A DNA stretch of 64,000 nt, from NCBI RefSeq assembly GCF_024362385.1, contig NZ_CP101466.1:1860001-1924000 (forward strand). The letters are read 5' to 3'. The position numbers were made by a program, and so were the translations under genes. The stretch is from Arthrobacter sp. DNA4 (lineage in GTDB: Bacteria > Actinomycetota > Actinomycetes > Actinomycetales > Micrococcaceae). Each line of letters starts with the position of its first letter. Position 1 is the first letter of the stretch. The notes beneath the pieces are model-generated. The model did no database searches, had not been told where the DNA came from, and saw only the letters and a program-made list of their open reading frames with translations. Below, one piece after another: positions 49,492 to 58,247 of the stretch.

Positions 49492-49638
49492 ATATGCGTG
49501 ATTGTTTCCTGCCCAGGATGTACGCAGCGCTCCAGAGCGGATGCTCCAGGATGGTAATGGGCGCAGGGTGTGTGGCAGGCGCCACGGTGATGGTTACCCG
49601 TGGCAGGCGTAGGTCGAAGTTAGCGTGGAACGACCCAG

Positions 49639-50367
49639 ATGACTATGAAGACCACCTGCCCGCCGGTCAAAGTTCTGACCGCCGCCACCGCCTTGATGCT
49701 GGCTGCGTCATTAGTAGGTTGTGACGCCACAGCCCACGCCTTCGAAGCGGTCGGTTCTGCTCCATGCATCCCCGGTCGACCGACGGCAGATCCGGAAGCT
49801 ACCGGGGACGCGGCCAGTGCGCTCGTCCAACTGGAGACCATCCCGGTGAAAGGCCGGGCTCCAAAGACAGGCTATACCCGCGATGAGTTCGGGCCTGCCT
49901 GGGCGGACGTTGACCACAACGGTTGCGATACCCGCAATGACATTCTTGCCCGGGACCTCATCGACAAAACCTTCAAAGCTGGCACCAACAACTGTGTAGT
50001 TGCCAGCGGCACCCTAGCCGACGAATACACCTGCACAACGATCACCTTCGTCCGCGGCCAGGACACGAGCTCGAAGGTCCAGATTGACCATGTCGTACCG
50101 CTGAGTGATGCGTGGCAGAAGGGTGCGCAGCAGCTCAGCGGCGAGCGCCGTGAGGAGCTCGCCAACGACCCGCTGAACCTCATGGCTGCGGATGGACCGA
50201 CCAATGCGGCCAAGGGCGACAGTGACGCAGCGACGTGGCTGCCGCCGAACAAAGCTTTCAGGTGCGAGTATGTCGCCCGCCAAACTTCCGTCAAGGCCAA
50301 GTACAGTCTTTGGGTCACCCAGGCGGAGCATGATTCGATTGCCGGCATCCTCGAGGGCTGTAAATAG
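49639..50367 (+). CDS. Lipoprotein of the HNH-endonuclease/DUF1524 type
   Basis: 242-residue exported protein. A signal peptide with lipobox (LMLAASLVGC) is followed by an HNH/DUF1524-like domain: IDHVVPLSDAWQKGAQQL, then RREELANDPLNLMAADGPTNAAKGD and WLPPNKAF. Other secreted HNH-family proteins of this type are common in actinobacteria; substrates are uncertain (extracellular DNA or a cell-wall partner). There are several cysteines that could form disulfides. GC and codon use look a little lower than in the core. Function in an ICE is unclear. Confidence 0.78.
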   Translation: MTMKTTCPPVKVLTAATALMLAASLVGCDATAHAFEAVGSAPCIPGRPTADPEATGDAASALVQLETIPVKGRAPKTGYTRDEFGPAWADVDHNGCDTRNDILARDLIDKTFKAGTNNCVVASGTLADEYTCTTITFVRGQDTSSKVQIDHVVPLSDAWQKGAQQLSGERREELANDPLNLMAADGPTNAAKGDSDAATWLPPNKAFRCEYVARQTSVKAKYSLWVTQAEHDSIAGILEGCK

Positions 50368-50451
50368 AGGACGTACGTCCATCTCTAGCCAGCCTGTTTC
50401 GTCGGCTCCCGACCGACCGGGGGCTGCCACTACAGATATTGGCGGCCAACG

Positions 50452-50672
50452 ATGTGTGATGAACCGACACCTAAGCTCCGCTCCGTGAGCCGGTGGCTGG
50501 CGCGAATGGACGCCGCCGGCGAGGTGGACTGGGACGGGGTCGCTTGGATCGATGACGTCCTCGGGCCCGACGCCAGGGAGTGGACCTACACCAATCGACA
50601 GGCGCGGTGCTGCTGCAGAAGCCGGACCCGGACCAGGAGCTGACCGAGGAGCGTGTGCGGTGGACGACCTAG
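50452..50672 (+). pseudogene. Frameshifted small gene of unknown function, part A
   Basis: A frame starting at ATG 50452 gives a protein-like sequence (LARMDAAGEVDWDGVAWIDDVLGPDAREWTYTNRQ) that stops in nonsense after about 48 codons. The following sequence in another frame (AVLLQKPDPDQELTEERVRWTT) continues it and ends at 50672. A single-base change near 50605 would join them. I recognise no family. Confidence 0.45.
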
Positions 50673-50844
50673 CCCGATCCGGCCAGGTACTTCTGATGCC
50701 CTCCCTCGACCTGTGGGCTGACGGCCAGCTATACCGCGACGCGCACAACGCCGACGTGGCCGCCAAATGGAAAGGCCGGCTGGACTCAGGGCCAAGCTGT
50801 GGGCCTTCACCGAGGAGACCTACGCCAGCGGGCTCGCCTTCTAG
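50660..50844 (+). pseudogene. Frameshifted small gene of unknown function, part B
   Basis: From GTG 50660 a frame reads DDLARSGQVLLMPSLDLWAD and on to KWKGRLDSG, then loses sense. In another frame it continues as AKLWAFTEETYASGLAF with a stop at 50844. The two pieces probably made one small protein of about 61 residues; its start overlaps the end of part A, as in an operon. Confidence 0.45.
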
Positions 50845-50864
50845 GATGCGGCAGCGGGGTCCGG

Positions 50865-51269
50865 TCAGCGCGGTGCTGGCCGGACCCTTTTGTGTGCCTG
50901 GTGAGCAAGCTCGACCTGCCGGGACCAGAAGGCCAGCTCCGGCATTGCCGGGTCGTAGAGGCCCCTTTCCCGGGCAAGTGTGAAGGAACCCTTTCCGGGG
51001 TTGTTGTCGCTTTTCAGCTTCACTGAGGACGTCAGCATATGCTTGTTCCCCTCCTCCCAGTCCAGGTCGTGGATCATCACCAGCAGGCGGCTGATGTCCG
51101 CACGACCGCGGTCCGTGGACAGGTCAAAGGCCGGCAGGCCGGTGGCCTCGGAAAGGTCAGCGTTGACCTTGCCGTACTCAATCAGGTCGCCGTTACGGGC
51201 GACACCCCACGGGATGCGCCGGCCCTCTGCCGCCAGTTCGTTCCACTCCGATGCGTTGCGCTCAGCCAT
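50865..51269 (-). CDS. Unknown 134-residue protein
   Basis: No family recognised. ATG 51269 is preceded by GAGGGG at the right distance. The sequence has a plausible globular pattern (RIPWGVARNGDLIEYGKVNADLSEATGLPAF, then LLVMIHDLDWEEGNKHMLTSSVKLKSD) with no signal or membrane segment. It lies between debris (50.4-50.8 kb) and an unknown membrane protein, on the opposite strand to both. Confidence 0.65.
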   Translation of the reverse strand: MAERNASEWNELAAEGRRIPWGVARNGDLIEYGKVNADLSEATGLPAFDLSTDRGRADISRLLVMIHDLDWEEGNKHMLTSSVKLKSDNNPGKGSFTLARERGLYDPAMPELAFWSRQVELAHQAHKRVRPAPR

Positions 51270-51454
51270 ACCGACCCCTCGCGATTTTCTCGAAGCCTAT
51301 CAGCGGGCCGGAGGAGAGCATGGGTTTCATCAATGGCTGGCCCGTCCCTCTTCCCAATGGCTGCTCAGCGGGTCATCATCGGAACAAGCAGGGGCGCCGG
51401 CGTGAAATGAGGGGTGGGATGTTCAGGCTCATCATGCAACCCTGACCTGGGGAC

Positions 51455-52054
51455 GTGGTCCGACTGCTGGCCGGTAGACCTGTGGTCGACGACGGTCTGC
51501 AGGCTGAGTGGTTGAGGCGAGGACGAGCGTTCCTGCAGGCGTTCAGGGACCTCGAATCCTCGAGTCCATATGCAGGTATGAAGATGCCTGATAAGCCGTG
51601 GGTGCGTTCGAACGTGAGCGGCCTTGATATCGAGGGCACCACTCCTGCTTCCATTAGGGAAAGTGCATACCGAGTAGAAGCGCGACGATGCATCTTGCGA
51701 TCGCTGGCAGCCTGGTCAAAGGCCGGCGTGTTCGCCGTGGCACTCACGGGCCTTGCTACCTCAGCCACTTCGAGCTTATGGATGGGAGGAACGATCACGA
51801 TCGCCGGCTTCGTAGCGGTCGGACTGGTGCACGCGTGGGGCCTGCGGATGAGCAGACGCGCTGTGCCGCTTCATCAGGGGCTTGAGCCGCTGGTGTGGGC
51901 TTTGTACTGCACGGCGGACCTGCCAACGATCTGGAGACTGCCGTCCACCGGCAGGCCCACCACTACGTACTCGGGTTGGTTGATGGGGCCGATGACTGCA
52001 CCACACAGCACCTCCTTGACATCCCCGCGCTTCACCTTCAACCACGGTCGTTGA
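51455..52054 (+). CDS. Unknown membrane protein
   Basis: Up to 199 residues from GTG 51455. The first 80 residues are polar with KPWVRSNVSGLDIEGTTPASIRESAYRVEARR; then one or two membrane segments follow (about residues 84-130, GVFAVALTGLATSATSSLWM and GTITIAGFVAVGLVHAWGL). The last 40 residues lose sense and may be shifted or not part of the original. No family recognised. Downstream begins the nrdE debris. Confidence 0.5.
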   Translation: MVRLLAGRPVVDDGLQAEWLRRGRAFLQAFRDLESSSPYAGMKMPDKPWVRSNVSGLDIEGTTPASIRESAYRVEARRCILRSLAAWSKAGVFAVALTGLATSATSSLWMGGTITIAGFVAVGLVHAWGLRMSRRAVPLHQGLEPLVWALYCTADLPTIWRLPSTGRPTTTYSGWLMGPMTAPHSTSLTSPRFTFNHGR

Positions 52055-52183
52055 TCCCGGTGCGGCCGTGGGGGCCGCCATCCAGGCTGGCTGTGGAATT
52101 CATCGTGCGCACCGGCGCCGGCGCAGCAGTGCGTTCCGGCTGCAGGACGTTTGCGTGTAGGTGCTCGATGTAGCCGTTTGTCT

Positions 52184-52649
52184 CAGACGTGGAGTTGTTG
52201 ATGTAGGAGATTGAGCCGGTCGGAGGCACAGCCTGCAGGTTCTGGTTCTAGATGCCGTACTCCAGGACGGAGGCTTTCGGCTGCTCCCAGTCGGCGACGG
52301 TCTGCAGGTTACCCGATCGCTTCCAAGATCGAAGTCCGCAAGGAAGGCAAGCTCGGCCGCGTATACTGCCCGGCGCCGTACCTGACGGACGACAGCGAGG
52401 AGTACTACGCCGACACCTACGAGATCGGCTACGAGAAGATCATTGACACGTACGCCGCCGCGACCGGGCACCTGGACTAGGGCCTCTCACTGATGCTGTT
52501 CTCCAAGGACACAGCCACCCACCCGCGACATCAACAAGGCCCGGTCTACGCCTGGAAGAAGGGCATCAAGACGATCTACTACATCCGCCTCCGCCAGCTT
52601 GCACTGGAAGGAACGGCAGGTCGACAGCTGCGTCTCCTGCACCTTGTGA
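52184..52649. pseudogene. nrdE: Rearranged remnant of class Ib ribonucleotide reductase nrdE
   Basis: Two pieces of the NrdE C-terminal region face opposite ways. On the minus strand (about 52305 down to 52184) read [15 protein letters not shown], a stop, then [21 protein letters not shown]. On the plus strand from about 52308 read [44 protein letters not shown], a TAG, GLSLMLF, a short scrambled stretch, [23 protein letters not shown] and VDSCVSCTL. Stops, a frameshift and an inversion breakpoint near 52305 show it is dead. In intact NrdE the two parts are directly adjacent. Confidence 0.85.
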
Positions 52650-52727
52650 TGCAGTAGGCGTGCATGAGCAAGCGCCCCGGCAACCGAAAAGCTGCCGAGG
52701 CGCTTTGCTGTCCGCTAGGGATGCTGG

Positions 52728-53105
52728 TCAGTAGCTGAACATCTCCAGCCCTGGCCGTCCTTCGAATTCCGGATCTAGGGTTCCTGTACCCTTCAGGTCT
52801 GTGATCTCCTTGGCTTCCTGGACGGAGTACGCGAAGCCGATGCCCTCCTCCCGCGATTGCCATCCGAGCCGCTCCTGGTACTTGGCCACCACCTTGTTCG
52901 CAGGTTCGTCGAACGATTCGCCGCCGATCCATTGGCCGGCGTCGTCATAGAGGGCCGTGATGTAGACCCGCGGGAACTCGAATTTGGTGGTAATCCACTC
53001 CTCCAGGATGTGCCAGGTGAAGAAGGATGCCTTCGGTTCCACCTTGAGGATTTCATCGGACATCTCACGCAGAATCGGTGCGAGCTCGGCTGACGGTGCA
53101 GGCAT
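52728..53105 (-). CDS. Unknown 125-residue protein
   Basis: No family recognised. ATG 53105 follows GGAAGGAAA. Small acidic globular-looking protein with many aromatics (FFTWHILEEWITTKFEFPRVYITALYDD). No signal, no membrane segment. Convergent with the nrdE remnant and in an area of mixed small genes. Confidence 0.65.
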   Translation of the reverse strand: MPAPSAELAPILREMSDEILKVEPKASFFTWHILEEWITTKFEFPRVYITALYDDAGQWIGGESFDEPANKVVAKYQERLGWQSREEGIGFAYSVQEAKEITDLKGTGTLDPEFEGRPGLEMFSY

Positions 53106-53229
53106 GGGTTTCCTTCCGGTTGTTGATGCTGAAAACCCTAGCCTTCGGCGGTCCGGCTACGCGTGAAGAGCGGCAGTGGACATTCCGTACACATGGGGCC
53201 GGAACACTCCAACCGTCCGAAAGTACGCA

Positions 53230-53552
53230 ATGACAGCACTGTTCGCGGTGGGCGCCGGCGGTGTTGCGGTCCTGGTTGTCTCCGTCCTCCTGGGCGCCCT
53301 GCTGGGATTCTTCGACAACGGTGACGGCCTCATCTCCAGCGCATCCATCGGCGCCGCACTGACCTTCTTCGGGCCGGCCTGGTGGCCACCGCGATTCGCC
53401 TGGCAGGCATGCCGCTTTGGTACATCAGCACCCACTCCACTCCGAGGTCTCGGGCGCGCGGGGATCGTCGAACCGCCGGACTGGGTATGAAGGCGTTGTC
53501 GCCGCGCTACACCACGGAGTGGAATGAGCTGCTGATCGTCAAGGCAGCGTGA
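53230..53552 (+). pseudogene. Small membrane protein, probably frameshifted
   Basis: From ATG 53230 a strong hydrophobic segment (TALFAVGAGGVAVLVVSVLL) is followed by DNGDGLISSASIGAALTFFG. In another frame the sequence then continues as LVATAIRLAGMPLWYISTH and ends near 53552 (WNELLIVKAA). A one-base change near 53375 would join them into about 107 residues. Alternatively the annotated frame with a poor tail is genuine. No family recognised. Confidence 0.4.
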
Positions 53553-53593
53553 TCTGTGCCGATTCGCCTATACCGGGTTGTAGCGTTATTGCC

Positions 53594-54403
53594 ATGGTCT
53601 ATGCGCTGGATACAACCGAATCCGAAGAGGAAGTACAGGCTGGATTGTGGCTGATGCGGAAGGCCGGTGAGCGCATCGAAGCGCTGCTGGAGGAACCTGG
53701 CCTGAGGGACCCGGAACAGGGCAGCCGGATGGCTGCAGTGGATAAACTGACGCCTTACCAGCCCATGTCTAACCAACTGTCCATCTTTGACATGGTTGCA
53801 GTCGACAACCTGCGCGCATCGGTGAAGTACATCGAGAAGGCCAACGATGTGCCAATGACCGCGCTGTACTCGATGATTCGATCAGCAGTAGAAGCAACCT
53901 CTTATGGCCTCTGGCTGCTGCTAGCGGGGAAAGTCGATAAACAAGCCTTCCTGTCCCTGCGGATCTCCTACGAGAACAATGAGGATCTCGCCAACCTGGG
54001 CAAAGTGTTTGCACCGGAGCACGAATCCGGGGACGCCGTCCGCAAACGACTCCGGGAGCTTCAACAAGCCATCCCTGCCTACAGGAATCGTGATCTCTCA
54101 GCGCGCGCCACCACAACTGACGTCATATCGAATGCGGACAAGGCAGTACCCAAGAGGGACGGCTTTTCAGGGCTCCAGGTGTGGAAGTCTTGCAGCGGTC
54201 TGGCCCACGCCAACAGCGCGGTGATTCCTCACATCCTAGAGCGGAAGTTTGCCGGCGACGTGGAAAACGGCAAGATGTTCCGCCTCACCTCACGGATGAC
54301 AATGTTAGGTGCCTTCTTGATCGCGGGCGTCGAGAACGTCGAGACGTTGCGGGCCCTGCACCAGCACGCCACGTCGGCACCTGCCTGGGCCAAGAAGGGC
54401 TGA
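53594..54403 (+). CDS. Unknown 269-residue protein
   Basis: No family recognised. The product is mainly alpha-helical and cytoplasmic: long helices around residues 60-130 (DNLRASVKYIEKANDVPMTALYSMIRSAVEATSYGLWLLL) and 150-260, with a conserved-looking VWKSCSGLAHANSAVIPHIL. ATG 53594 has no clear ribosome-binding site. There is no sign of damage in its frame. The helical pattern resembles HEPN-like or other small defence-type proteins, but I cannot show the key motif. Confidence 0.65.
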   Translation: MVYALDTTESEEEVQAGLWLMRKAGERIEALLEEPGLRDPEQGSRMAAVDKLTPYQPMSNQLSIFDMVAVDNLRASVKYIEKANDVPMTALYSMIRSAVEATSYGLWLLLAGKVDKQAFLSLRISYENNEDLANLGKVFAPEHESGDAVRKRLRELQQAIPAYRNRDLSARATTTDVISNADKAVPKRDGFSGLQVWKSCSGLAHANSAVIPHILERKFAGDVENGKMFRLTSRMTMLGAFLIAGVENVETLRALHQHATSAPAWAKKG

Positions 54404-54778
54404 TGCCGCTGCTGCGGGCGGGACGGCAGCCCGTACTTACCAAGGGCTCTGCACTTTCTGAGTGATCTTCGCTATCTGGTAGCTGTCCGGGCGTAGCTGT
54501 CGTATGCCAGGGGTCCTTCACCGGAATGAACCCATACAGGGCATGAAAAAGACCTGCAGGTTGGAGGCAGAGGCGTTCTTCGGGTCGGCCGCGGACATTC
54601 CCGCTGCCGACGATTCGCTTGATCGGATGAACACATGGTTTTAGGGTGCGACTGGCGTGATGGGTCGGAAGGTCTTGGCAGATGCCCAAGCCAAGGCCGC
54701 GATCCACGAGCTCGAGGCGCGGTTCAAGGCCCGCCAGCCTAACCTTCATCGAAGCGGACACCACCGACGTGCTGGGCG
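54404..54778. other. Gap with possible gene debris
   Basis: No convincing gene. A 30-codon frame in the middle (KKTCRLEAEAFFGSAADIPAAD) and a stretch near 54690-54780 (AKAAIHELEARFKARQPNL, then in another frame TFIEADTTDVLGV) look like protein fragments; the last faintly resembles the C-terminus of a cation-efflux protein, with low certainty. Confidence 0.3.
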
Positions 54779-55495
54779 TTAGCTCTCCCATGCCTTATCC
54801 CCCGAAGACTGGAAGATCCAACCCACAATCTCTCTCACTTCATTGGGATTGGAGTTGAACCACTCCGTGCCAGGTGCGTCCTCAATTTGCTGCCCCCGGT
54901 AAAAGAGGACCGCCTGCATAAGTCTTTCCAGCTTGAGCGGAGTGTCTGTTCTCCGTACGTACGCGACCACCGGTTCCTCCGGCATGACCGTTCGTTGCTG
55001 ATCAGTGATGCGGATTGAAGCTCGGCTGAGTGATGTCATCCCAATCTTGATCGGCCATCTCACATCGCCTTTCAGGTCCGCCAGCTTTTTATATCCCGGG
55101 AAATAGTAGGCGTAAACGCTGCCACTGCCTTCTCCCTCCTCGATGGCATCCTCTGCGACGTCCAGCTCCTCCGAGTCGTCCTCTGGGTCCAGTCCGGTGG
55201 GAGCCTCGGCCAGGGGGTCGGGAGCCACGAGCCAGCGCCAGATCCCAGGGACGCCTGTGGACTCAATAGCGCCGTCCCGAGCCATATTGGAGAGAGCTCT
55301 TTTGGTGGCTGTAGTGAGATCGGCCTTGCCATCAACTCCACCGTTACCTCGGTGATACTCCTGGACCGCTGCGATCAACTCAGACCGTCGAAACAGGGGC
55401 TTGGGCATCACCGTTGGAGCGAGTCTTGCAATGACCTTCGGTGTTAACGGTAGGTCTGCGTAATGGTAGCTTTCGCCCTGTTCCAAATCGGTCAT
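54779..55495 (-). CDS. GIY-YIG-like nuclease domain protein
   Basis: 238-residue protein. The N-terminal part (about residues 15-95, PLFRRSELIAAVQEYHRG and TATKRALSNMARDGAIESTGVPGIWRW) looks like a winged-helix domain, followed by an acidic linker (DPEDDSEELDVAEDAIEEGEG). The C-terminal part has VYAYYFPGY and WPIKIGMT, the start of a GIY-YIG/T5orf172-like nuclease fold, then RTDTPLKLERLMQAVLFYRG and EWFNSNPNEV. Such proteins are found in mobile elements and restriction or anti-phage loci. ATG 55495 follows an AGGGGG-type site. Confidence 0.72.
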   Translation of the reverse strand: MTDLEQGESYHYADLPLTPKVIARLAPTVMPKPLFRRSELIAAVQEYHRGNGGVDGKADLTTATKRALSNMARDGAIESTGVPGIWRWLVAPDPLAEAPTGLDPEDDSEELDVAEDAIEEGEGSGSVYAYYFPGYKKLADLKGDVRWPIKIGMTSLSRASIRITDQQRTVMPEEPVVAYVRRTDTPLKLERLMQAVLFYRGQQIEDAPGTEWFNSNPNEVREIVGWIFQSSGDKAWES

Positions 55496-55631
55496 GTTCC
55501 GTGCCCCCTGCGATCGCTTCTGATGCGTTGATGCTACTGGGCTGTCAGACCTTTGTCCGCCAGTCGCTGAGAGTCTAGACGTAAAGGGGACATCACCTGA
55601 TACATTCAGGGCAACCAAGCGGAGGGGGACC

Positions 55632-56715
55632 ATGTGGCGCATCAGCGTATCTATAAGCCCTGCGAGCAGTCCGGTGAATCCTTCACCATGAAAGGCACGT
55701 CAAAAGCTTGCCCAGTTCTGCTCCGTCGCCTGCCGTAGTGCCGCCGGTCGCCGTGACGTCGTCTGCGAGCATTGCGGCACCACCTTCAACCTTAAGGCCA
55801 ATCTGGCTATAGGTAAGCACTTCTGCAGCCGGGTCTGCATGTTCGCAGACTGGGGCTGCGCTGTCTGTTCGAAAATCAGACCTGAGGAGCGTCGCGCAGC
55901 AGATGACCCTAATTGCTCAGATCGGTGTACTCTAACCCTTCAGCTCGAGCAGCTGAAGGCGGAAACGGGGGAGTCGCTAGCGTCATGTGGAGTGTGCCGA
56001 CGCATCCTGCCGGAGGAGCAGTTCACGCGAGAACGGAAGAACCGCAACGGACTCTCCAACGACTGCAAGGAAATGCAGCCGGAGATACTACGAGGAAGAC
56101 AAGGGCGCCTACCAGCGCCGCCGCTACCAGTACCAGGCGGCGCCTGGCGGGATCATTGTCGACTTCACGCCGACCCAGAGAGAGGCGAGGTTCGCGATTT
56201 GGGGCGCGCACTGCTGGATGTGCGGGATCGCTGACGCGACCGAAGAGGACCACGTAAAGCCAATTTCGAAGGGTGGGTCCCATTGCCTGTCCAACCTCCG
56301 GCCCATTTGCAAGAGATGTAACACGACGAAACGGGGTGCTTGGCCGTTGCCCCCTGAGTCGATTTCTGCCAACTTCCGACACCCTTCGCCCCGTGAAGGC
56401 AGCGCCCGTGACGAAGTTACTGAGCGCCAGCCTCGCGTCTATTGGACCTGCCCCCAGTACCGGTGGACAGATCTGATCCGAGCCTGCGACGCCAGGAACC
56501 GCAAGCACTGCTCGCGTGAATGTTCGCGAGCGGCCCGCGCAGGTGGAACGGTCGACAGGATCTGTCAGAATTCGCTGTGCGCGAAGACCTATACATTGCC
56601 GGACCAGAAGTGGAAGCAAAACCGGAAGTTCTGCTCGATCGAGTGCGCTTGGCTGGCTCGTGACCGGTCGGCACATTGGAAGGGTGTCTCCGAAGGCCAG
56701 CTCACTCTCTTCTGA
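55632..56715 (+). pseudogene. HNH endonuclease with zinc-ribbon repeats, frameshifted
   Basis: The C-terminal frame (55987-56715) contains a clear HNH core, CWMCGIADATEEDHVKPISKGG and LSNLRPICKRCNTTKRG, then further Cys-rich repeats (RKHCSRECSRAARAGG, RKFCSIECAWLAR). Upstream, in another frame, lie matching Cys-rich segments (QFCSVACRSAAGRRDVVCEHCGTTF, KHFCSRVCM, CGVCRRILPEEQFTRERKNRNGLSNDCKE). One extra A at 56071-56073 separates them. A second break near 55695-55710 separates a further N-terminal piece (KPCEQSGESFTMKGTS), in which a zinc cysteine has become serine. Several lesions suggest real decay rather than one sequencing error. A truncated HNH protein from 55987 is possible. Confidence 0.7.
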
Positions 56716-57488
56716 GGGAGGGGCAGGAAACCCGAGCTCAACCGGACTTCATGACTTCTCCGGAAGCTATTGAGCAGTCACGGGGATGATCTCACGTCAG
56801 TGGCAGTCAGCTGGGAATGGTTATCCTGCGAGAGCCAGCCGGTACCTCATAGGATTCTCCGATGAGGTACCGGCTGAGCGTCGCGGATAATTGGTTGATG
56901 GCGAAGCCCCCTGCCGCATGGTCGAGGCCACGACGGCGGTATGGCACGGAACATGCGTCATCGGTGAGCAACTGCCTGGCTTCCGGGTGATCCGCTCCAG
57001 CTGTCCGACACGCCAATAACGGCCGCTTGCCCTAGGGGCGGACTTGCGGGTACATCGGCACTTTCGGTCCGACACCAGACAGGCGGCCTGGGCACGACGT
57101 CCAAGAATCTGTTTGGGATCCTCGCCTGTCTGGCTGGCGAGGCCTGGGTGTTGCCGGCGGCTATCATCCGTTCACCTGTTTTGGTCGCTCCAGGTGGGCC
57201 AGTCGGCCGACTTCGCGGTAGGTGGCCCAGCAAGTAACCCCCTGTCGGGTGACCATTTCCAGAACCTTCAGCGTCTGGAGTTTGCTCTGCGTCTCAATGC
57301 CTTCGGCCACAACGGTTGCGTCGGGCCGGTGCGCGAACACCTCGGCGGGAAGACCTTCGGGATCAAGGACCGGTACATCTCGGTTGACGCCTTCGTCGCA
57401 GGTCTCTGACCGCAGGAACTACCTGAGCCTCAAGAGCGGAGCGCAGGTGCTGGTACGATCGCCAAACCGAACTACATGGGGGATATGA
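56716..57488. other. Region without a supported gene
   Basis: 770 bases with only overlapping short frames. The most protein-like is on the plus strand near 57230-57409 (DHFQNLQRLEFALRLNAFGHNGCVGPVREHLGG), but it lacks a start with a ribosome-binding site and has no family. An inverted repeat GGTACCTCAT/ATGAGGTACC is visible at about 56841-56868, possibly a terminator. Confidence 0.4.
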
Positions 57489-57872
57489 ATGAGCAATCTG
57501 GGCGCCTACCAGGACGTGGTGACGATGATCAAGAAACTTGGCGGACCCCGTGTGGCCCTGCCCGTAGTTATGGCCACCAGCTATGCCGTCGGACGCGGAC
57601 TTGAAGCGGGGGTCAAGAAGACCGTCAAGGAGATCAGGAAACGGAACGCCCACTGTGCCACCAAGGACCGAGTCTTCACGGTCGTAGGTGAAGGGCAGGC
57701 CGACGAGGGCCCGAGACTCCGGACAGGCGATAAGTACCGGGTTCTGGAATGCGACGGGGATGCCGTCCTCATTGAAGTGCTGGAGGATCCCAACAACCCG
57801 TACTTCGTGTCGGGTAAATTCCTTGCGACAATTTCGGACTTCCCGGCCGAAGTGCCGGGCCAGCACGAATAG
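57489..57872 (+). CDS. Unknown 127-residue protein
   Basis: ATG 57489 follows GGGGGA by five bases, a strong ribosome-binding site. The N-terminal third is a hydrophobic/basic stretch (MIKKLGGPRVALPVVMATSYAVGRGLEAGVKKTVKEIRK) that could be membrane-associated; the rest is a small beta-rich domain (VFTVVGEGQ, RVLECDGDAVLIEVLEDPNNPYFVSGKFL), SH3-like in pattern. No family recognised. Confidence 0.65.
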   Translation: MSNLGAYQDVVTMIKKLGGPRVALPVVMATSYAVGRGLEAGVKKTVKEIRKRNAHCATKDRVFTVVGEGQADEGPRLRTGDKYRVLECDGDAVLIEVLEDPNNPYFVSGKFLATISDFPAEVPGQHE

Positions 57873-58247
57873 GCGCAGGATCCCGGATCGCGATAAGCCG
57901 CATCGGCGATATTCTCATTTTCCGTCGGCACCAACGCGTGGGAGGCTTTGACGTTCTTCATAGACTGATAAGGGGTGGAATTATCCTCTTTGTTGTACTG
58001 CCTATGGGCGAGCAGGTTTCCACCGGGGGCCAGGCTGAAGTAGTAGCCAAAAACGAGTACCGATATCTCAACGCTCTTTGGAGCCGAGAACCACTTTGGA
58101 TCAGCCGCCGTCGGTACAGTTTTTAGCTGAGTGAGTAGAGCGACTGGCGCTGATTACCGGGCGGCAGAGCTATTGTCTATAGCCCAATCCGTATACCGTC
58201 CTGCTCGCTGTTTCAGCAAGCTGCGCGCCATCGGGCAGGATTATTCC

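Noticed and set aside
57044-57409. Plus-strand frame of 121 codons in the 56.7-57.5 kb gap
   Set aside because: Only its last 50 codons look protein-like; no ribosome-binding site, and a minus-strand frame of similar quality overlaps it.
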